Of a stretch of DNA of 64,000 nt, positions 16,197 to 24,854 are shown piece by piece. This DNA is from Vibrio sp. FE10 (GTDB taxonomy: Bacteria; Pseudomonadota; Gammaproteobacteria; Enterobacterales; Vibrionaceae). The position numbers and the translations under genes were made by a program. Each line of letters starts with the position of its first letter. The stretch's first letter is position 1. The notes beneath the pieces were generated by a model that worked only from the letters and a program-made list of their open reading frames with translations, had not been told where the DNA came from and made no database searches. The stretch lies in NCBI RefSeq assembly GCF_030297155.1, contig NZ_AP028067.1, forward strand, positions 1,054,001 to 1,118,000, given 5' to 3'.

Positions 16197-16988
16197 TTAA
16201 TCCCCAACTTCACCATTTTTGATCGCAAAGAGAGTTACACCTTCATCAAACAAATCTAGTTCTGAGGTATATAAAAGTCCTCGTTTACTCCACACTTTAA
16301 AGCACTTCATGCTGTAAGTTTCGTTGCGTATTGAGAATTGCTCTAGTGCCGCAGTTAATCTTAATATACGAAGAATAGACATTCTAAGGTTTGGTTTAAC
16401 ATCATCAAGAATATTCACCCAACCATCATCAAGGCTTTCACCATAATCGTTATCACATTCAACTAAGTGGGAAGCCATGATACTCCTACTTCTAATGTAA
16501 AGAATGGCTTGGATTAAGATTTCTAGGTGCTCTGTCGCTAAAGCATCTTCCGGTTGGGCATGTTCTAGAAAAAAATTTATAATCTGAATTTGATCTGATA
16601 TGAGAGATGTGTCGAATGGCGATAACTCTGTGCGATCTTTAATGCTAATGCGAAGTTGACTGGCGTAATTTAACAATTGGTTTTGTATCACTTCAATGGC
16701 GCCATTCAGTCTCAATTTGGCTATGGTTCGTTTCCTTCGTTCCTGGCGTAACTCGGTCTGTCGAGTTGCATAGATAGCGAATAAGGCGGCTACGAAAGCA
16801 ATAACCGCTGCATTGAAAGATTGCCATATTTCCCAAGTGTTTAAGAGATTTTTCCAGCGATCTATTTCTCCATTGAGTGGAAGTAATAATGGCTCAAATA
16901 TCATGAAATATACATAGGCTACCAGTATAAAAAGAAGCAAAGCCCGACACATGATATTAGAAAACAGCCGATCAATACGATCTATCAT
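16197..16988 (-). CDS. Membrane protein with cytoplasmic helical domain (cargo)
   Basis: 263 residues with two N-terminal membrane helices (ALLLFILVAYVYFMIFEPLLL and SFNAAVIAFVAALFAIYAT). A basic stretch (RQERRKRTIAKLRLNGAIEVI) and a roughly 170-residue helical cytoplasmic domain follow. The layout resembles membrane-tethered proteins of unknown function often found on mobile elements. No catalytic motif is visible. It forms a single-gene module bounded by motif C. Confidence 0.7.
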   Translation of the reverse strand: MIDRIDRLFSNIMCRALLLFILVAYVYFMIFEPLLLPLNGEIDRWKNLLNTWEIWQSFNAAVIAFVAALFAIYATRQTELRQERRKRTIAKLRLNGAIEVIQNQLLNYASQLRISIKDRTELSPFDTSLISDQIQIINFFLEHAQPEDALATEHLEILIQAILYIRSRSIMASHLVECDNDYGESLDDGWVNILDDVKPNLRMSILRILRLTAALEQFSIRNETYSMKCFKVWSKRGLLYTSELDLFDEGVTLFAIKNGEVGD

Positions 16989-17162
16989 CCGTACTTACCT
17001 TAATAGAAACTTCGAACTCGTAATGTCCCAGTTTACTAGACATTACACAGAGGAGAAAAACTAGCTCAAACCACCCACTATGACTTGTGAGGTTGAACGT
17101 TACTGGCACGAAATAAGGCACTTTCGAGTTAGAAAGTACCACGGGTAATAATTCAGCCTAAG

Positions 17163-17203
17163 AAGGTTTTGGACAAGTGAGTTAGAGGGCTGCGCTAACT
17201 CGT
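17163..17203 (-). repeat. Module-boundary motif D
   Basis: On the reverse strand GAGTTAGCGCAGCCCTCTAA is followed by CTCACTTGTCCAAAACC. GAGTTAG and CTAACTC form an inverted repeat just before the conserved core. It lies downstream of the reverse-strand gene ending at 17246. Confidence 0.55.
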
Positions 17204-17245
17204 TTCGTAGATATTAGAAAAAATATCTTGAGCCTTGAACGCTTG

Positions 17246-18538
17246 TTAGGTTTTTTCTTTTTCAAAGAACCCCTGCTCAAACAGCAGTTTCGTAGTTGTC
17301 GCATTATATAAATGTTCAGCTGTAATAACTTCTAACTGGGTATGAGTAATACCCCGTAACTCAGCTTTATATGCCTCCGCTTCCTTTGTTTTCGTGGTCA
17401 TTTGTAAGGACATATATGATGGATACTCTTTACCATCAAAGTTTTGATACCTGTTTGCCCAAAAAAGTCCGGCTGCCATTGCAGAACGAATTGTCAAGTA
17501 ACCATAGCCCAGTAGAATCGATTCACGCACACTTGGCTCCCAGACAAAGGGGGTAGCCTTTGCCATTAGTGAACAAAAGTACTCATGAATAAAATCATCT
17601 CGAATTACTGGATGAGGATGAACACCTTTGACTTCATGAAATTTATCTAGATATCCGTTACCGCAGAACCTATTGAACATACAAGTCATAGAACAAAGTA
17701 ATAAATACATGGAATTGGGTCCATAGAAACCCTCACGCTCCATATACCGAACAGTAAGGTTTAACCCTTCAATATCAGCTAAAATTTCTCTAGATTGGCC
17801 TCTAAAATCCGGCTCCGAGAAATCGCCAACAACTTCGTAGTACTCAATGTTTTCGGATGTGTCCCCTTTTAATTTATAGTGGCACTGGATAAGGTGAGAT
17901 AGTTCATGAAAAAACACCCACGAAAGCATCAGTTCGAACATAAGAAACCTAGCAGGTAGAGTCTTGATTATGACATCCAGCCTTTCTTCGCTCATAAGCT
18001 CAGGGTTTTCGTCAGCTATTTTTTTATACTCCTCTATCCAAGGACCTGAAAAAGTAGCACTAAGAGGGCTAATTTCTTTTGATGTTAGAGTAGGAACTCC
18101 TGCCTCAAACTTAAACTTAGCCCCTTTAAACATACCCCAATTTTTATTCTTAAAATTTTCAGTGCTCTCAGCAATTTTTTCTGAATAGATAGGGAACACT
18201 AACGCATCTCGGTAGATTTCTTGAATCATCCCAAAATGAATAACAACATTAGGGTTCAGTGGTGATAGCCTATTTACAATTGCACCAGCGTTTACAGACT
18301 CTTTTAAAGGAGTACTAGTCGTTAACTTTCCACCTAAAGGCGCATAAATTTCTTCGTTAGCCCAAGAAGTTAGCCTATTTAAAACTAACTTCGCTAATTG
18401 CTCCATCAAACCAAAATCTAAACACTCGTTTTCATATATGGATTCAATATCGTCCATTAATTCCTCGCCAACTAAAAACCTAACGCTTTTTATACGGGTT
18501 TTGGCCGTTTTTGTCGCCCTATAATGCAGCCTTTCCAA
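17246..18538 (-). CDS. HExxH metallopeptidase-like protein (cargo)
   Basis: 430 residues with HELSH at 211-215 inside WVFFHELSHLIQCHYK, a zinc-binding motif. About 40 residues later REILADIEGLNLTVRY could supply the third ligand (Asp255 or Glu257), as in gluzincins. No signal peptide is visible, so a cytoplasmic protease is likely. The rest matches no family I know. It is one gene, bounded by motif D at its end. A role in defence or as a toxin is possible but not supported beyond the location. Confidence 0.7.
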   Translation of the reverse strand: MERLHYRATKTAKTRIKSVRFLVGEELMDDIESIYENECLDFGLMEQLAKLVLNRLTSWANEEIYAPLGGKLTTSTPLKESVNAGAIVNRLSPLNPNVVIHFGMIQEIYRDALVFPIYSEKIAESTENFKNKNWGMFKGAKFKFEAGVPTLTSKEISPLSATFSGPWIEEYKKIADENPELMSEERLDVIIKTLPARFLMFELMLSWVFFHELSHLIQCHYKLKGDTSENIEYYEVVGDFSEPDFRGQSREILADIEGLNLTVRYMEREGFYGPNSMYLLLCSMTCMFNRFCGNGYLDKFHEVKGVHPHPVIRDDFIHEYFCSLMAKATPFVWEPSVRESILLGYGYLTIRSAMAAGLFWANRYQNFDGKEYPSYMSLQMTTKTKEAEAYKAELRGITHTQLEVITAEHLYNATTTKLLFEQGFFEKEKT

Positions 18539-18623
18539 TCAAAGTTCAATTAACAATCAATAGGTTAACTAGAGGTGTTAAGTATTGGACCGCCAAGTGA
18601 TGCATAATTTTGAAAAAGCTTGA

Positions 18624-18875
18624 CTAGGCACTTAATCGAATACCTACAGGTAAGGCAAAAGTACGGTCTAAGGATTTGACTAGATATTCGAGCTGGGAAG
18701 GAATGGGGCAGAATTTTCCTAGCTCTTTCGCATCATAGTTGTGATAACCAAGCGATTCTGTCGTATTTTGAATGAGTTTATAGGCGTTTTTGTAAAATAT
18801 GTTGGCCTCTATGGTTGCAATGCATGAAATATCTCCGATACTAAAACTTAGAAATTCTAAGTTTGGTGGTGGCAT
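18624..18875 (-). CDS. Possible small protein divergent from tniQ
   Basis: An open frame of 83 residues from MPPPNLEFLSFSIGD on the reverse strand has a natural composition and fills the gap before tniQ. Against it, its first codons lie on the Xre-type palindrome and its start almost abuts the tniQ start. It could be a real gene, a remnant or chance. Confidence 0.35.
   Translation of the reverse strand: MPPPNLEFLSFSIGDISCIATIEANIFYKNAYKLIQNTTESLGYHNYDAKELGKFCPIPSQLEYLVKSLDRTFALPVGIRLSA
18844..18864. promoter_or_regulatory. Probable Xre operator 3, at the tniQ-cas promoter
   Basis: AAACTTAGA and TCTAAGTTT flank AAT, a perfect dyad with 9-bp arms and the same AACTTAGA-N3-TCTAAGTT form as operator 1. 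It ends 11 bp before the tniQ start. It could overlap the promoter or the leader and repress the whole tniQ-cas operon. Confidence 0.8.
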
Positions 18876-20087
18876 GTGAAAACGGACATTCAACTTTACC
18901 CTGACGAATCGCTCGAAAGCTTCTTGTTGCGTTTATCGCAAGAGCAAGGTTACGAGCGATTTTCTCATTTCGCCGAAGATATCTGGTTCGACACCATGGA
19001 TCAGCATGAGGCGATTGCCGGTGTTTTCCCCTTAGAGCTAGAACGAGTCAATATCTACCACGCTCAAACCACAAGCCAAATGCGGGTGCGTGTGCTTATC
19101 CACCTTGAGAACCAATTAAAGCTCAACAACTTTGGTGTACTGCGTCTAGCGTTATCACATTCAAAAGCTCAATTCTCTCCGCAATACAAAGCTGTTCATA
19201 GATTTGGTGTTGACTACCCTTATGCTTTTCTTCGCAAACGCTTCACGCCTATTTGCCCTCTGTGTATTGGTGAAGCTCCCTACATTCGCCAGCAGTGGCA
19301 ATTTATCTCTCACCAAGCTTGTGAGCATCATGGCTGTAAACTGGTTCATCACTGTCCTGAGTGTAAGTTGAGACTTGAATATCAAAGTACCGAAGGTATT
19401 AGCCAATGTGAGTGTGGTTTTGGACTCCGAAACTCGCCAGTCAAAGATGCGCCAGAGGCTGAGGTATTAGTTGCTCAATGGTTGTCAGGGAATGATTCAA
19501 AACCCTTGGGATTACTAAAAGGAGAAATGACGTTATCTGAGCGCTATGGCTTTTTACTTTGGTATGTAAATCGTTATGGCAATATCGATGACTTCAGTTT
19601 CGAATCATTCATCGAATACTGTGACGCTTGGCCAACGTCATTGTGGCAAGACCTCGATGTTTTGAAAGAAAAGGCAGAGCTCGTCCGAGTAAAAGATTGG
19701 AAGAAGGTGTTTTTCAATGAAGCCTTTGGTGCTCTGCTTAAAGATTGTCGCCAGTTACCCAGTCGGCAGTTGAGTCACAATATCGTGCTTGCACAGGTGT
19801 TAGCTTACTTTACACAGCTAATGGCAACAGTATCTTCAAGCGCGAAAGGAAATATCGGTGATGTACTGCTCAGCCCCTTAGAAGCTTCTACATTGCTCTC
19901 TTGTACAACGGATGAAGTGTATCGGTTGTATGAGTTTGGTGAGATCAAAGCCGCGATCAGGCCAAGAATGCATACAAAGATTGCGAGTCATGAATCAGCG
20001 TTTACTCTGAGAAGTGTCATCGAAACAAAGTTGACTCGAATGAGCTCTGAAAGTGATGGTTTAAGTGTGTATCTACCTGAGTGGTAA
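18876..20087 (+). CDS. tniQ: TniQ, targeting subunit of the CAST
   Basis: TniQ joins Cascade to TnsC. The 403-residue protein has the TniQ N-terminal signature (LYPDESLESFLLRLSQEQGY). Zinc-binding cysteine pairs follow at 127/130 (CPLC), 160/163 (CPEC) and 178/180 (CEC), and then a helical C-terminal half. The start is a GTG at 18876 after GGTGGTGG. Its end overlaps the ATG region of cas8/5 by a few bases, so tniQ is the first gene of the effector operon. Confidence 0.92.
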   Translation: MKTDIQLYPDESLESFLLRLSQEQGYERFSHFAEDIWFDTMDQHEAIAGVFPLELERVNIYHAQTTSQMRVRVLIHLENQLKLNNFGVLRLALSHSKAQFSPQYKAVHRFGVDYPYAFLRKRFTPICPLCIGEAPYIRQQWQFISHQACEHHGCKLVHHCPECKLRLEYQSTEGISQCECGFGLRNSPVKDAPEAEVLVAQWLSGNDSKPLGLLKGEMTLSERYGFLLWYVNRYGNIDDFSFESFIEYCDAWPTSLWQDLDVLKEKAELVRVKDWKKVFFNEAFGALLKDCRQLPSRQLSHNIVLAQVLAYFTQLMATVSSSAKGNIGDVLLSPLEASTLLSCTTDEVYRLYEFGEIKAAIRPRMHTKIASHESAFTLRSVIETKLTRMSSESDGLSVYLPEW

Positions 20088-22177
20088 TTATGACGAAATT
20101 AAGTGACTTATTAACAATTGAAGACGAAGCAGTAAAGCACGCTACGCTAAAGAAGATGTTCATGCCCTATACGGAAGATGTGTGTGTTGAAGGGTGTGAA
20201 AAAGAAGCGTTAACGATTTTGCTCAATCTCAGTTCAAGCCATCAAGCGGATAGATGCTCGGATTGGTTGGATGTAGCCCGTGCTAAAAGGTATTTAAAAG
20301 CGGCTGAGAACCTAGAGGCGTCACTTGATGAAATCAAATGGTTCCACACTCATAATCTCAAGTTTCCAGACTGCCGAGTTAAAGATCAGCGGATAATTGC
20401 ACAACCTCTTGCGACAACCGAGGCGTTTATCTCAAGCACAGTATTAGAGCAACGCTTAGGGTGGTCGCATAACTCTGCAGTGTATCGCCACATATTATGG
20501 TTATTGAATCCTTTTTGTTGGCAATCACAGCCTGTATGTATTCTTTCTCTTATTCAGCAAGAAAACCCAATTTGGCTCGAATTACTTAAAGAGTTTGGTT
20601 TAGGCACTAAGTCACTTGCTCGCTTACAAAACACAATGGCAGAACAGCTACCTGAAAATAGCTTCCCTGACAGTGTTAGCACTTACAGCAAGCAATTACG
20701 GTTTCCATGGGGGGATGATTATGTTTCAGTCACGCCAGTGGTCAGTCATGCCATCCAAAGTGAGTTAGAGGTGAGATCGAGAAGTCGAGAAAGTAAGCTC
20801 AGCTTTGTGTCTTCATCGCTGCCAAACTCGGCAAGTATCGGGAATCTGTGTGGCAGTTTAGGTGGGCATATGAAAGTCCTAAACTATCCGCTAGACGTTA
20901 AACCGGCACAGGGTGGGACGTTACCTGAAAGTCGCAAAAAGAGTGGCCGCTACTTTGATGACTATCAGGTAACTAACGCCAAAATTTGTCAGGTGTTAAA
21001 TCACTTAATTGGATCAGAACCATCAAAAACACAGAAGCAAAGAGAGAGCGCTCGTAAGGTTAGAAGTAAGATCTTACGGAAACAGATTGCGTTGTGGATG
21101 CTGCCATTAATTGAATTAAGAGATATCGTTGATGCTGATCTTAATCAACAGCAATTGGAACATGATGACACTTTAGCTCAAGCCTTTTTGGTGCGACCAG
21201 AATCGGGTCTAGGCTCTTTAGCTAGTGAATTTAACCGTCGCTTGCATCTCACGTTTCAGAATAATAGGTATGCCGCAAAGTTTGCCTATCATCCTAAGCT
21301 TATGCAGGTCGCCAAAGCCCAAATTGTATGGGTACTTGAACAACTTAGTAAACCAAATGGCAATGAAGATAAGGTAACGGGTGAGCAGTATATCTATTTG
21401 TCATCAATGAGAGTGCAAGATGCGGTCGCAATGAGTAGCCCATACCTGTGTGGTGCTCCTTCTTTGACGGCTATTTGGGGGTTCATGCACCATTATCAAA
21501 GAGAGTTTAATAAGCTAGTTAATTGTGATTCCCCGTTTGAGTTTTCGAGTTTCTCTTTTTATGTTCGAAGCGAGAACATTCAACCGACAGCGAAGCTTAC
21601 CGAGCCCAACTCAGTCGCCAAAGCACGAACGGTTTCTAACGCGAAGCGACCAACTATTCGTAGTGAACGATTGGCGGACCTAGAAATAGACTTAGTTATC
21701 AGAGTCCACAGTGACAGCCGAATTTCAGATTTTAAGACCGCGCTTAAAACGGCACTTCCCGTTGCTTTCGCCGGAGGGGCATTATACCAACCACAGCTCT
21801 CGACACAGGTTGAGTGGCTTAAGACGTTTACCAGCAGGAGTGAGCTTTTCCATGTCATAAAAGGGTTACCAGCATATGGGCGATGGTTATATCCAGGTGA
21901 AAACCAGCCGAGTGATTTTGATGAACTAGAGCGTTTTATTACTAAAGACGCTGATAATTTGTTAGTTTCCATCGGCTACCATTTGTTAGAGCATCCAACT
22001 AAACGGTGCAACTCAATCACCAGTTGTCACGCTTACGCAGAGAATGCGATAGGGCTTGCTAAGCGAGTAAACCCGATAGAAGTACGTTTTAGTGGAAGAG
22101 ATCACTTTTTGAACCACGCCTTTTGGTCGATAGAATGCAGTAGTGAAACTATTCTTATAAAAAACTATAGGGATTAA
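20081..22177 (+). CDS. cas8f-cas5f: Cas8-Cas5 fusion of the type I-F3 Cascade
   Basis: In I-F3 systems the large and 5'-handle-binding subunits are fused; the 698-residue length fits. It recognises the PAM and caps the crRNA 5' end. Assignment rests on operon position (tniQ-X-cas7-cas6), size and absence of a separate cas5. Residue-level motifs are not conserved enough to read by eye. It overlaps tniQ at its start and is separated from cas7 by six bases. The ATG is at 20090 if the nearby GTG/ATG upstream are not used. Confidence 0.88.
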   Translation: MVIMTKLSDLLTIEDEAVKHATLKKMFMPYTEDVCVEGCEKEALTILLNLSSSHQADRCSDWLDVARAKRYLKAAENLEASLDEIKWFHTHNLKFPDCRVKDQRIIAQPLATTEAFISSTVLEQRLGWSHNSAVYRHILWLLNPFCWQSQPVCILSLIQQENPIWLELLKEFGLGTKSLARLQNTMAEQLPENSFPDSVSTYSKQLRFPWGDDYVSVTPVVSHAIQSELEVRSRSRESKLSFVSSSLPNSASIGNLCGSLGGHMKVLNYPLDVKPAQGGTLPESRKKSGRYFDDYQVTNAKICQVLNHLIGSEPSKTQKQRESARKVRSKILRKQIALWMLPLIELRDIVDADLNQQQLEHDDTLAQAFLVRPESGLGSLASEFNRRLHLTFQNNRYAAKFAYHPKLMQVAKAQIVWVLEQLSKPNGNEDKVTGEQYIYLSSMRVQDAVAMSSPYLCGAPSLTAIWGFMHHYQREFNKLVNCDSPFEFSSFSFYVRSENIQPTAKLTEPNSVAKARTVSNAKRPTIRSERLADLEIDLVIRVHSDSRISDFKTALKTALPVAFAGGALYQPQLSTQVEWLKTFTSRSELFHVIKGLPAYGRWLYPGENQPSDFDELERFITKDADNLLVSIGYHLLEHPTKRCNSITSCHAYAENAIGLAKRVNPIEVRFSGRDHFLNHAFWSIECSSETILIKNYRD

Positions 22178-22183
22178 TCGTTT

Positions 22184-23215
22184 ATGGAACTTTGCACTCA
22201 GCTAAACTACGTTCGATCACTCTCTGCTGGCAAAGCATATTTCTACTATCTATCTAAAAGTGGTGAGATGTGTCCCCTTGAAATTGATAGAACTAGGTTG
22301 CGCGCACCAAAAGGTGGTTATGCAGAAGCATTTAAAGGGGGCAAGTTCGTAAAAAAGAATGTTGCTCCACAAGATTTAGCTCACTCCAATCCTCAGTTCA
22401 TCGAAGAGTGTTATGTAAAGCCAGGTGTCGATGATATCTATTGTGCATTCCCCCTTCGAATTCGAGCCAATTCTCTAACCCCAGATATCTGTAGTGACGA
22501 TGAAGTGCGCAGTAAACTTTCGTTACTGGCTAATACTTATAAAGAGCTCAATGGGTATCAGGAGCTCGCTCATCGATACGCAAAGAATATACTGCTTGGC
22601 CGTTGGCTTTGGCGCAACAGAGAGTGTCGAAACCTGTCGATAGAAGTGACCACCAGTGATTCGCAAACCTTGATTGTAGAAAACGCAACAAAGCTTTCTT
22701 GGTATGGTCATTGGGATGAGGCTTCAGCAGAATGCCTAGAAAAGCTCACAGCCTATTTGATGCGAGCGCTATCTGACCCAACCGAATATTTCTATATGGA
22801 TGTAAAAGCTAAAATTGGAGTTGGTTGGGGAGATGAGGTTTACCCAAGCCAAGAGTTTTTAGATAGCCGAGAAGATGGTGTTCCTACTAAGCAGTTAGCT
22901 ACCGTAGAATTCTTGAACGGAAAGGAAACTGTTGCTTTTCATGGTCAAAAAATTGGTGCTGCGTTGCAATCGATTGACGATTGGTGGCATCAAAACGCAG
23001 ATAAACCATTAAGAGTGAACGAATATGGGGCAGATCGAGAATACGTTATAGCAAGGCGACACGTGTCCCATGGAAATGACTTCTATCAACTGCTCAGAAA
23101 TACAGAGAACTGGATTGGAAGTATGACAGCTTCTCAAGTCATCCCAAATGATGTGCACTTCATCATGTCTGTCTTGATCAAAGGCGGCCTATTCAATTGT
23201 TCTAAAGCGAAGTAA
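22184..23215 (+). CDS. cas7f: Cas7 (Csy3-like) backbone subunit
   Basis: At 343 residues it has the size of Cas7f and starts MELCTQLNYVRSLSAGKAYFYY, with GAALQSIDDWWH near the end of the RRM region as in other I-F Cas7 proteins. Several copies coat the guide, each covering six bases and flipping out one. Guide length therefore sets copy number, which matters for the short homing guide. It lies between cas8/5 and cas6 with minimal gaps. Confidence 0.9.
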   Translation: MELCTQLNYVRSLSAGKAYFYYLSKSGEMCPLEIDRTRLRAPKGGYAEAFKGGKFVKKNVAPQDLAHSNPQFIEECYVKPGVDDIYCAFPLRIRANSLTPDICSDDEVRSKLSLLANTYKELNGYQELAHRYAKNILLGRWLWRNRECRNLSIEVTTSDSQTLIVENATKLSWYGHWDEASAECLEKLTAYLMRALSDPTEYFYMDVKAKIGVGWGDEVYPSQEFLDSREDGVPTKQLATVEFLNGKETVAFHGQKIGAALQSIDDWWHQNADKPLRVNEYGADREYVIARRHVSHGNDFYQLLRNTENWIGSMTASQVIPNDVHFIMSVLIKGGLFNCSKAK

Positions 23216-23224
23216 GGGATAGAT

Positions 23225-23830
23225 ATGACTAAGCGTTACTATTTCTTAATACGTTACATACCTGTACAAGCAGACCATGAATTATTGGCAGGACGGTGTA
23301 TATCCCAAATGCACTTGTTTATGGTCAATAATCGACAAGCCATGAATAAAATAGGTGTGAGCTTTCCCGACTGGAGTGATGTTACGGTTGGTCAAACCAT
23401 AGCTTTTGTTGCCGAAGATAAAGAGATGATGGTTGGACTCTCTTTTCAGCCCTATTTCTCTGTGATGGTAAATGAAGGTTTGTTTGAGATTTCTAGTGTT
23501 TGTGAGGTGCCTGACACTGCGGTAGAGGTGAGGTTTACCCGTAACCAAACGATCGGGAAAAGTTTTCTGGGCTCCAAGAAACGTCGAATCAAACGTAGCA
23601 TGGCGAGAGCCGAACTATCTGTTATTGAACCATTGTTACCAGCCACTAATGAAGAGCGAGTCATCGATAGTTTTCATCGAATACCAATCTCCAGCGGTTC
23701 ATCTGGAGAAGATTATATTTTGTTTGTGCAAAAGGAGCTCGTTAGTGAGCACACTGCAGCAAACTTTAACAGCTATGGCTTAGCCACCAATCAAGAAAGA
23801 AAAGGGACGGTACCTGAGTTACGTTTTTAA
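23225..23830 (+). CDS. cas6f: Cas6 (Csy4-like) crRNA-processing endonuclease
   Basis: 201 residues. It begins with the ferredoxin-like strand KRYYFLIRYIPV, has His30 (SQMHLFM) at the place of the catalytic histidine of Csy4, and carries an arginine/lysine-rich helix (SFLGSKKRRIKRSMARAE) that should read the repeat hairpin. It cuts each repeat after the stem CTGCC...GGCAG and remains bound. The array begins 130 bases after its stop on the same strand. Confidence 0.92.
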   Translation: MTKRYYFLIRYIPVQADHELLAGRCISQMHLFMVNNRQAMNKIGVSFPDWSDVTVGQTIAFVAEDKEMMVGLSFQPYFSVMVNEGLFEISSVCEVPDTAVEVRFTRNQTIGKSFLGSKKRRIKRSMARAELSVIEPLLPATNEERVIDSFHRIPISSGSSGEDYILFVQKELVSEHTAANFNSYGLATNQERKGTVPELRF

Positions 23831-23959
23831 ACCCATTTTCTAAAGCTCTTTTTTAGAGAAGTAAAAACAAGGGCTTACAGAAGTAAGAAGAAAAAGGGTA
23901 TTTTGATGAATTGTGACTTTAAGCATGCAGAATCAGATGGTTAGAGACTATATTCTACA

Positions 23960-24092
23960 GTGTCCTGTCGAATAGGCAGCTAAGAAAGATGGTTATTTCG
24001 AATGTAAATCCGAAAGTGGTGTCCTGCCGAATAGGCAGCTAAGAATAGGCCAGGAAGAAAGCAACCAACCTGCTGAACAAGCAGCTAAGAAT
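23960..24092 (+). CRISPR. Minimal type I-F3 CRISPR array with one standard spacer and a short ffs-homing guide
   Basis: Three repeats are visible. Repeat 1 (23960-23987) and repeat 2 (24019-24046) differ at one central base; core GTGTCCTGCCGAATAGGCAG then CTAAGAA. Repeat 3 (24065-24092) is degenerate: it starts CCAAC instead of GTGTC, but its stem changes to CTGCT/AGCAG, so pairing is kept. Spacer 1 has 31 nt and an unknown target. The second spacer has 18 nt by repeat alignment (20 nt match ffs, running into repeat 3). No cas1, cas2 or cas3 is present, so new spacers cannot be acquired by this element alone. Confidence 0.9.
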
Positions 24093-24094
24093 CT

Positions 24095-24130
24095 AAACCA
24101 TCAAGTTTATGCTTGATGGTTTTTTTATTT
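24095..24130 (+). terminator. Terminator of the CRISPR array
   Basis: AAACCATCAAG pairs with CTTGATGGTTT, followed by a run of T. It starts right after the last repeat and should end the array transcript. Confidence 0.85.
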
Positions 24131-24439
24131 TAAAGTTAGTGAGAACAATACCGGTTCGCCTTCAGCACTTGTGTATCATGCAGACGTTTGATTTACAGGT
24201 TATTTTTGGAGGCTAATTATTCTCTTTACCTCCCCGTATTCTTATATGAATAGCCACATCGCAAGTTGCGATGCGCAGGTTGCGATGTGAGGTGAAAGCT
24301 AATTTGAATATTGCTTTACGAGGAAGATAACTAGCTAATTCACACTCCATGATGGGTTTCTAAATACGTTCTACATTACGGCTAATCCTCATTATGCTAT
24401 AAGTGATCTAATGCTATTTTTTGAATCGAGAAGCGACTT
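24131..24439. other. Intergenic stretch with a 10-bp inverted repeat
   Basis: No gene is seen. CACATCGCAA (24255-24264) and TTGCGATGTG (24280-24289) are perfect inverted arms 15 bases apart. They may form a hairpin or a regulator site. The rest is AT-rich and includes the upstream region of the HigA-like gene. Confidence 0.45.
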
Positions 24440-24694
24440 ATGAGCAAGAAAAAATTATCAGAAAAAGAGCTGCTAGAGGGGGCTACACTTGATACCTCCC
24501 ATGTTGATGAACTTGCAACTGTTTCATCGACTGAGTTGAGACAAAAACAGTCAGGACGCGACTATAAAGCTGCTTTGAAGAGAATTGAATTCTTGTTTGA
24601 TGTGGCTTCCCCCGGAACACCCGAAGGTAATGAGCTTGAAAAGCTAATAACTTGGGTTGAAGCGTATGAAGAAGAGCACTTCCCATTTAAGTAA
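24440..24694 (+). CDS. HigA-like antitoxin N-terminal domain, lacking the DNA-binding half
   Basis: 84 residues. The stretch DYKAALKRIEFLFDVASPGTPEGNELEKLITWVEAYEEEHFPFK resembles the N-terminal part of HigA-type antitoxins (family COG5499). Full members continue with a helix-turn-helix domain, which is missing here. No toxin gene lies next to it. It may be a truncated antitoxin kept as an anti-addiction gene or a remnant. Boundary motif E follows its stop. Confidence 0.6.
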   Translation: MSKKKLSEKELLEGATLDTSHVDELATVSSTELRQKQSGRDYKAALKRIEFLFDVASPGTPEGNELEKLITWVEAYEEEHFPFK

Positions 24695-24698
24695 GATA

Positions 24699-24733
24699 GA
24701 CCTCTGCTTACTCACCTTTGTCCAGAGTATTCA
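24699..24733 (+). repeat. Module-boundary motif E
   Basis: CTGCTTACTCACCTTTGTCC is followed by AGAGTATTC. It sits five bases after the HigA-like gene, in the same orientation, with a weak GTAAG/CTTAC inverted repeat before the core. Confidence 0.45.
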
Positions 24734-24854
24734 TTGGTTGAATTTTTACCCGTGGCACTTTCTAGCTTGAAAGTGCCCCAAGGCGTGTTTCATCATAGAC
24801 CAAAGTTGCGGTCATTCTGATACTCATTGATCAGCCAACTACTTGCTATAAGTA

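Noticed and set aside
23960..24092. Adaptive immunity function of the CRISPR-Cas locus
   Set aside because: No cas1, cas2 or cas3 nuclease gene occurs in the window; tniQ and tnsABC point to transposition instead.
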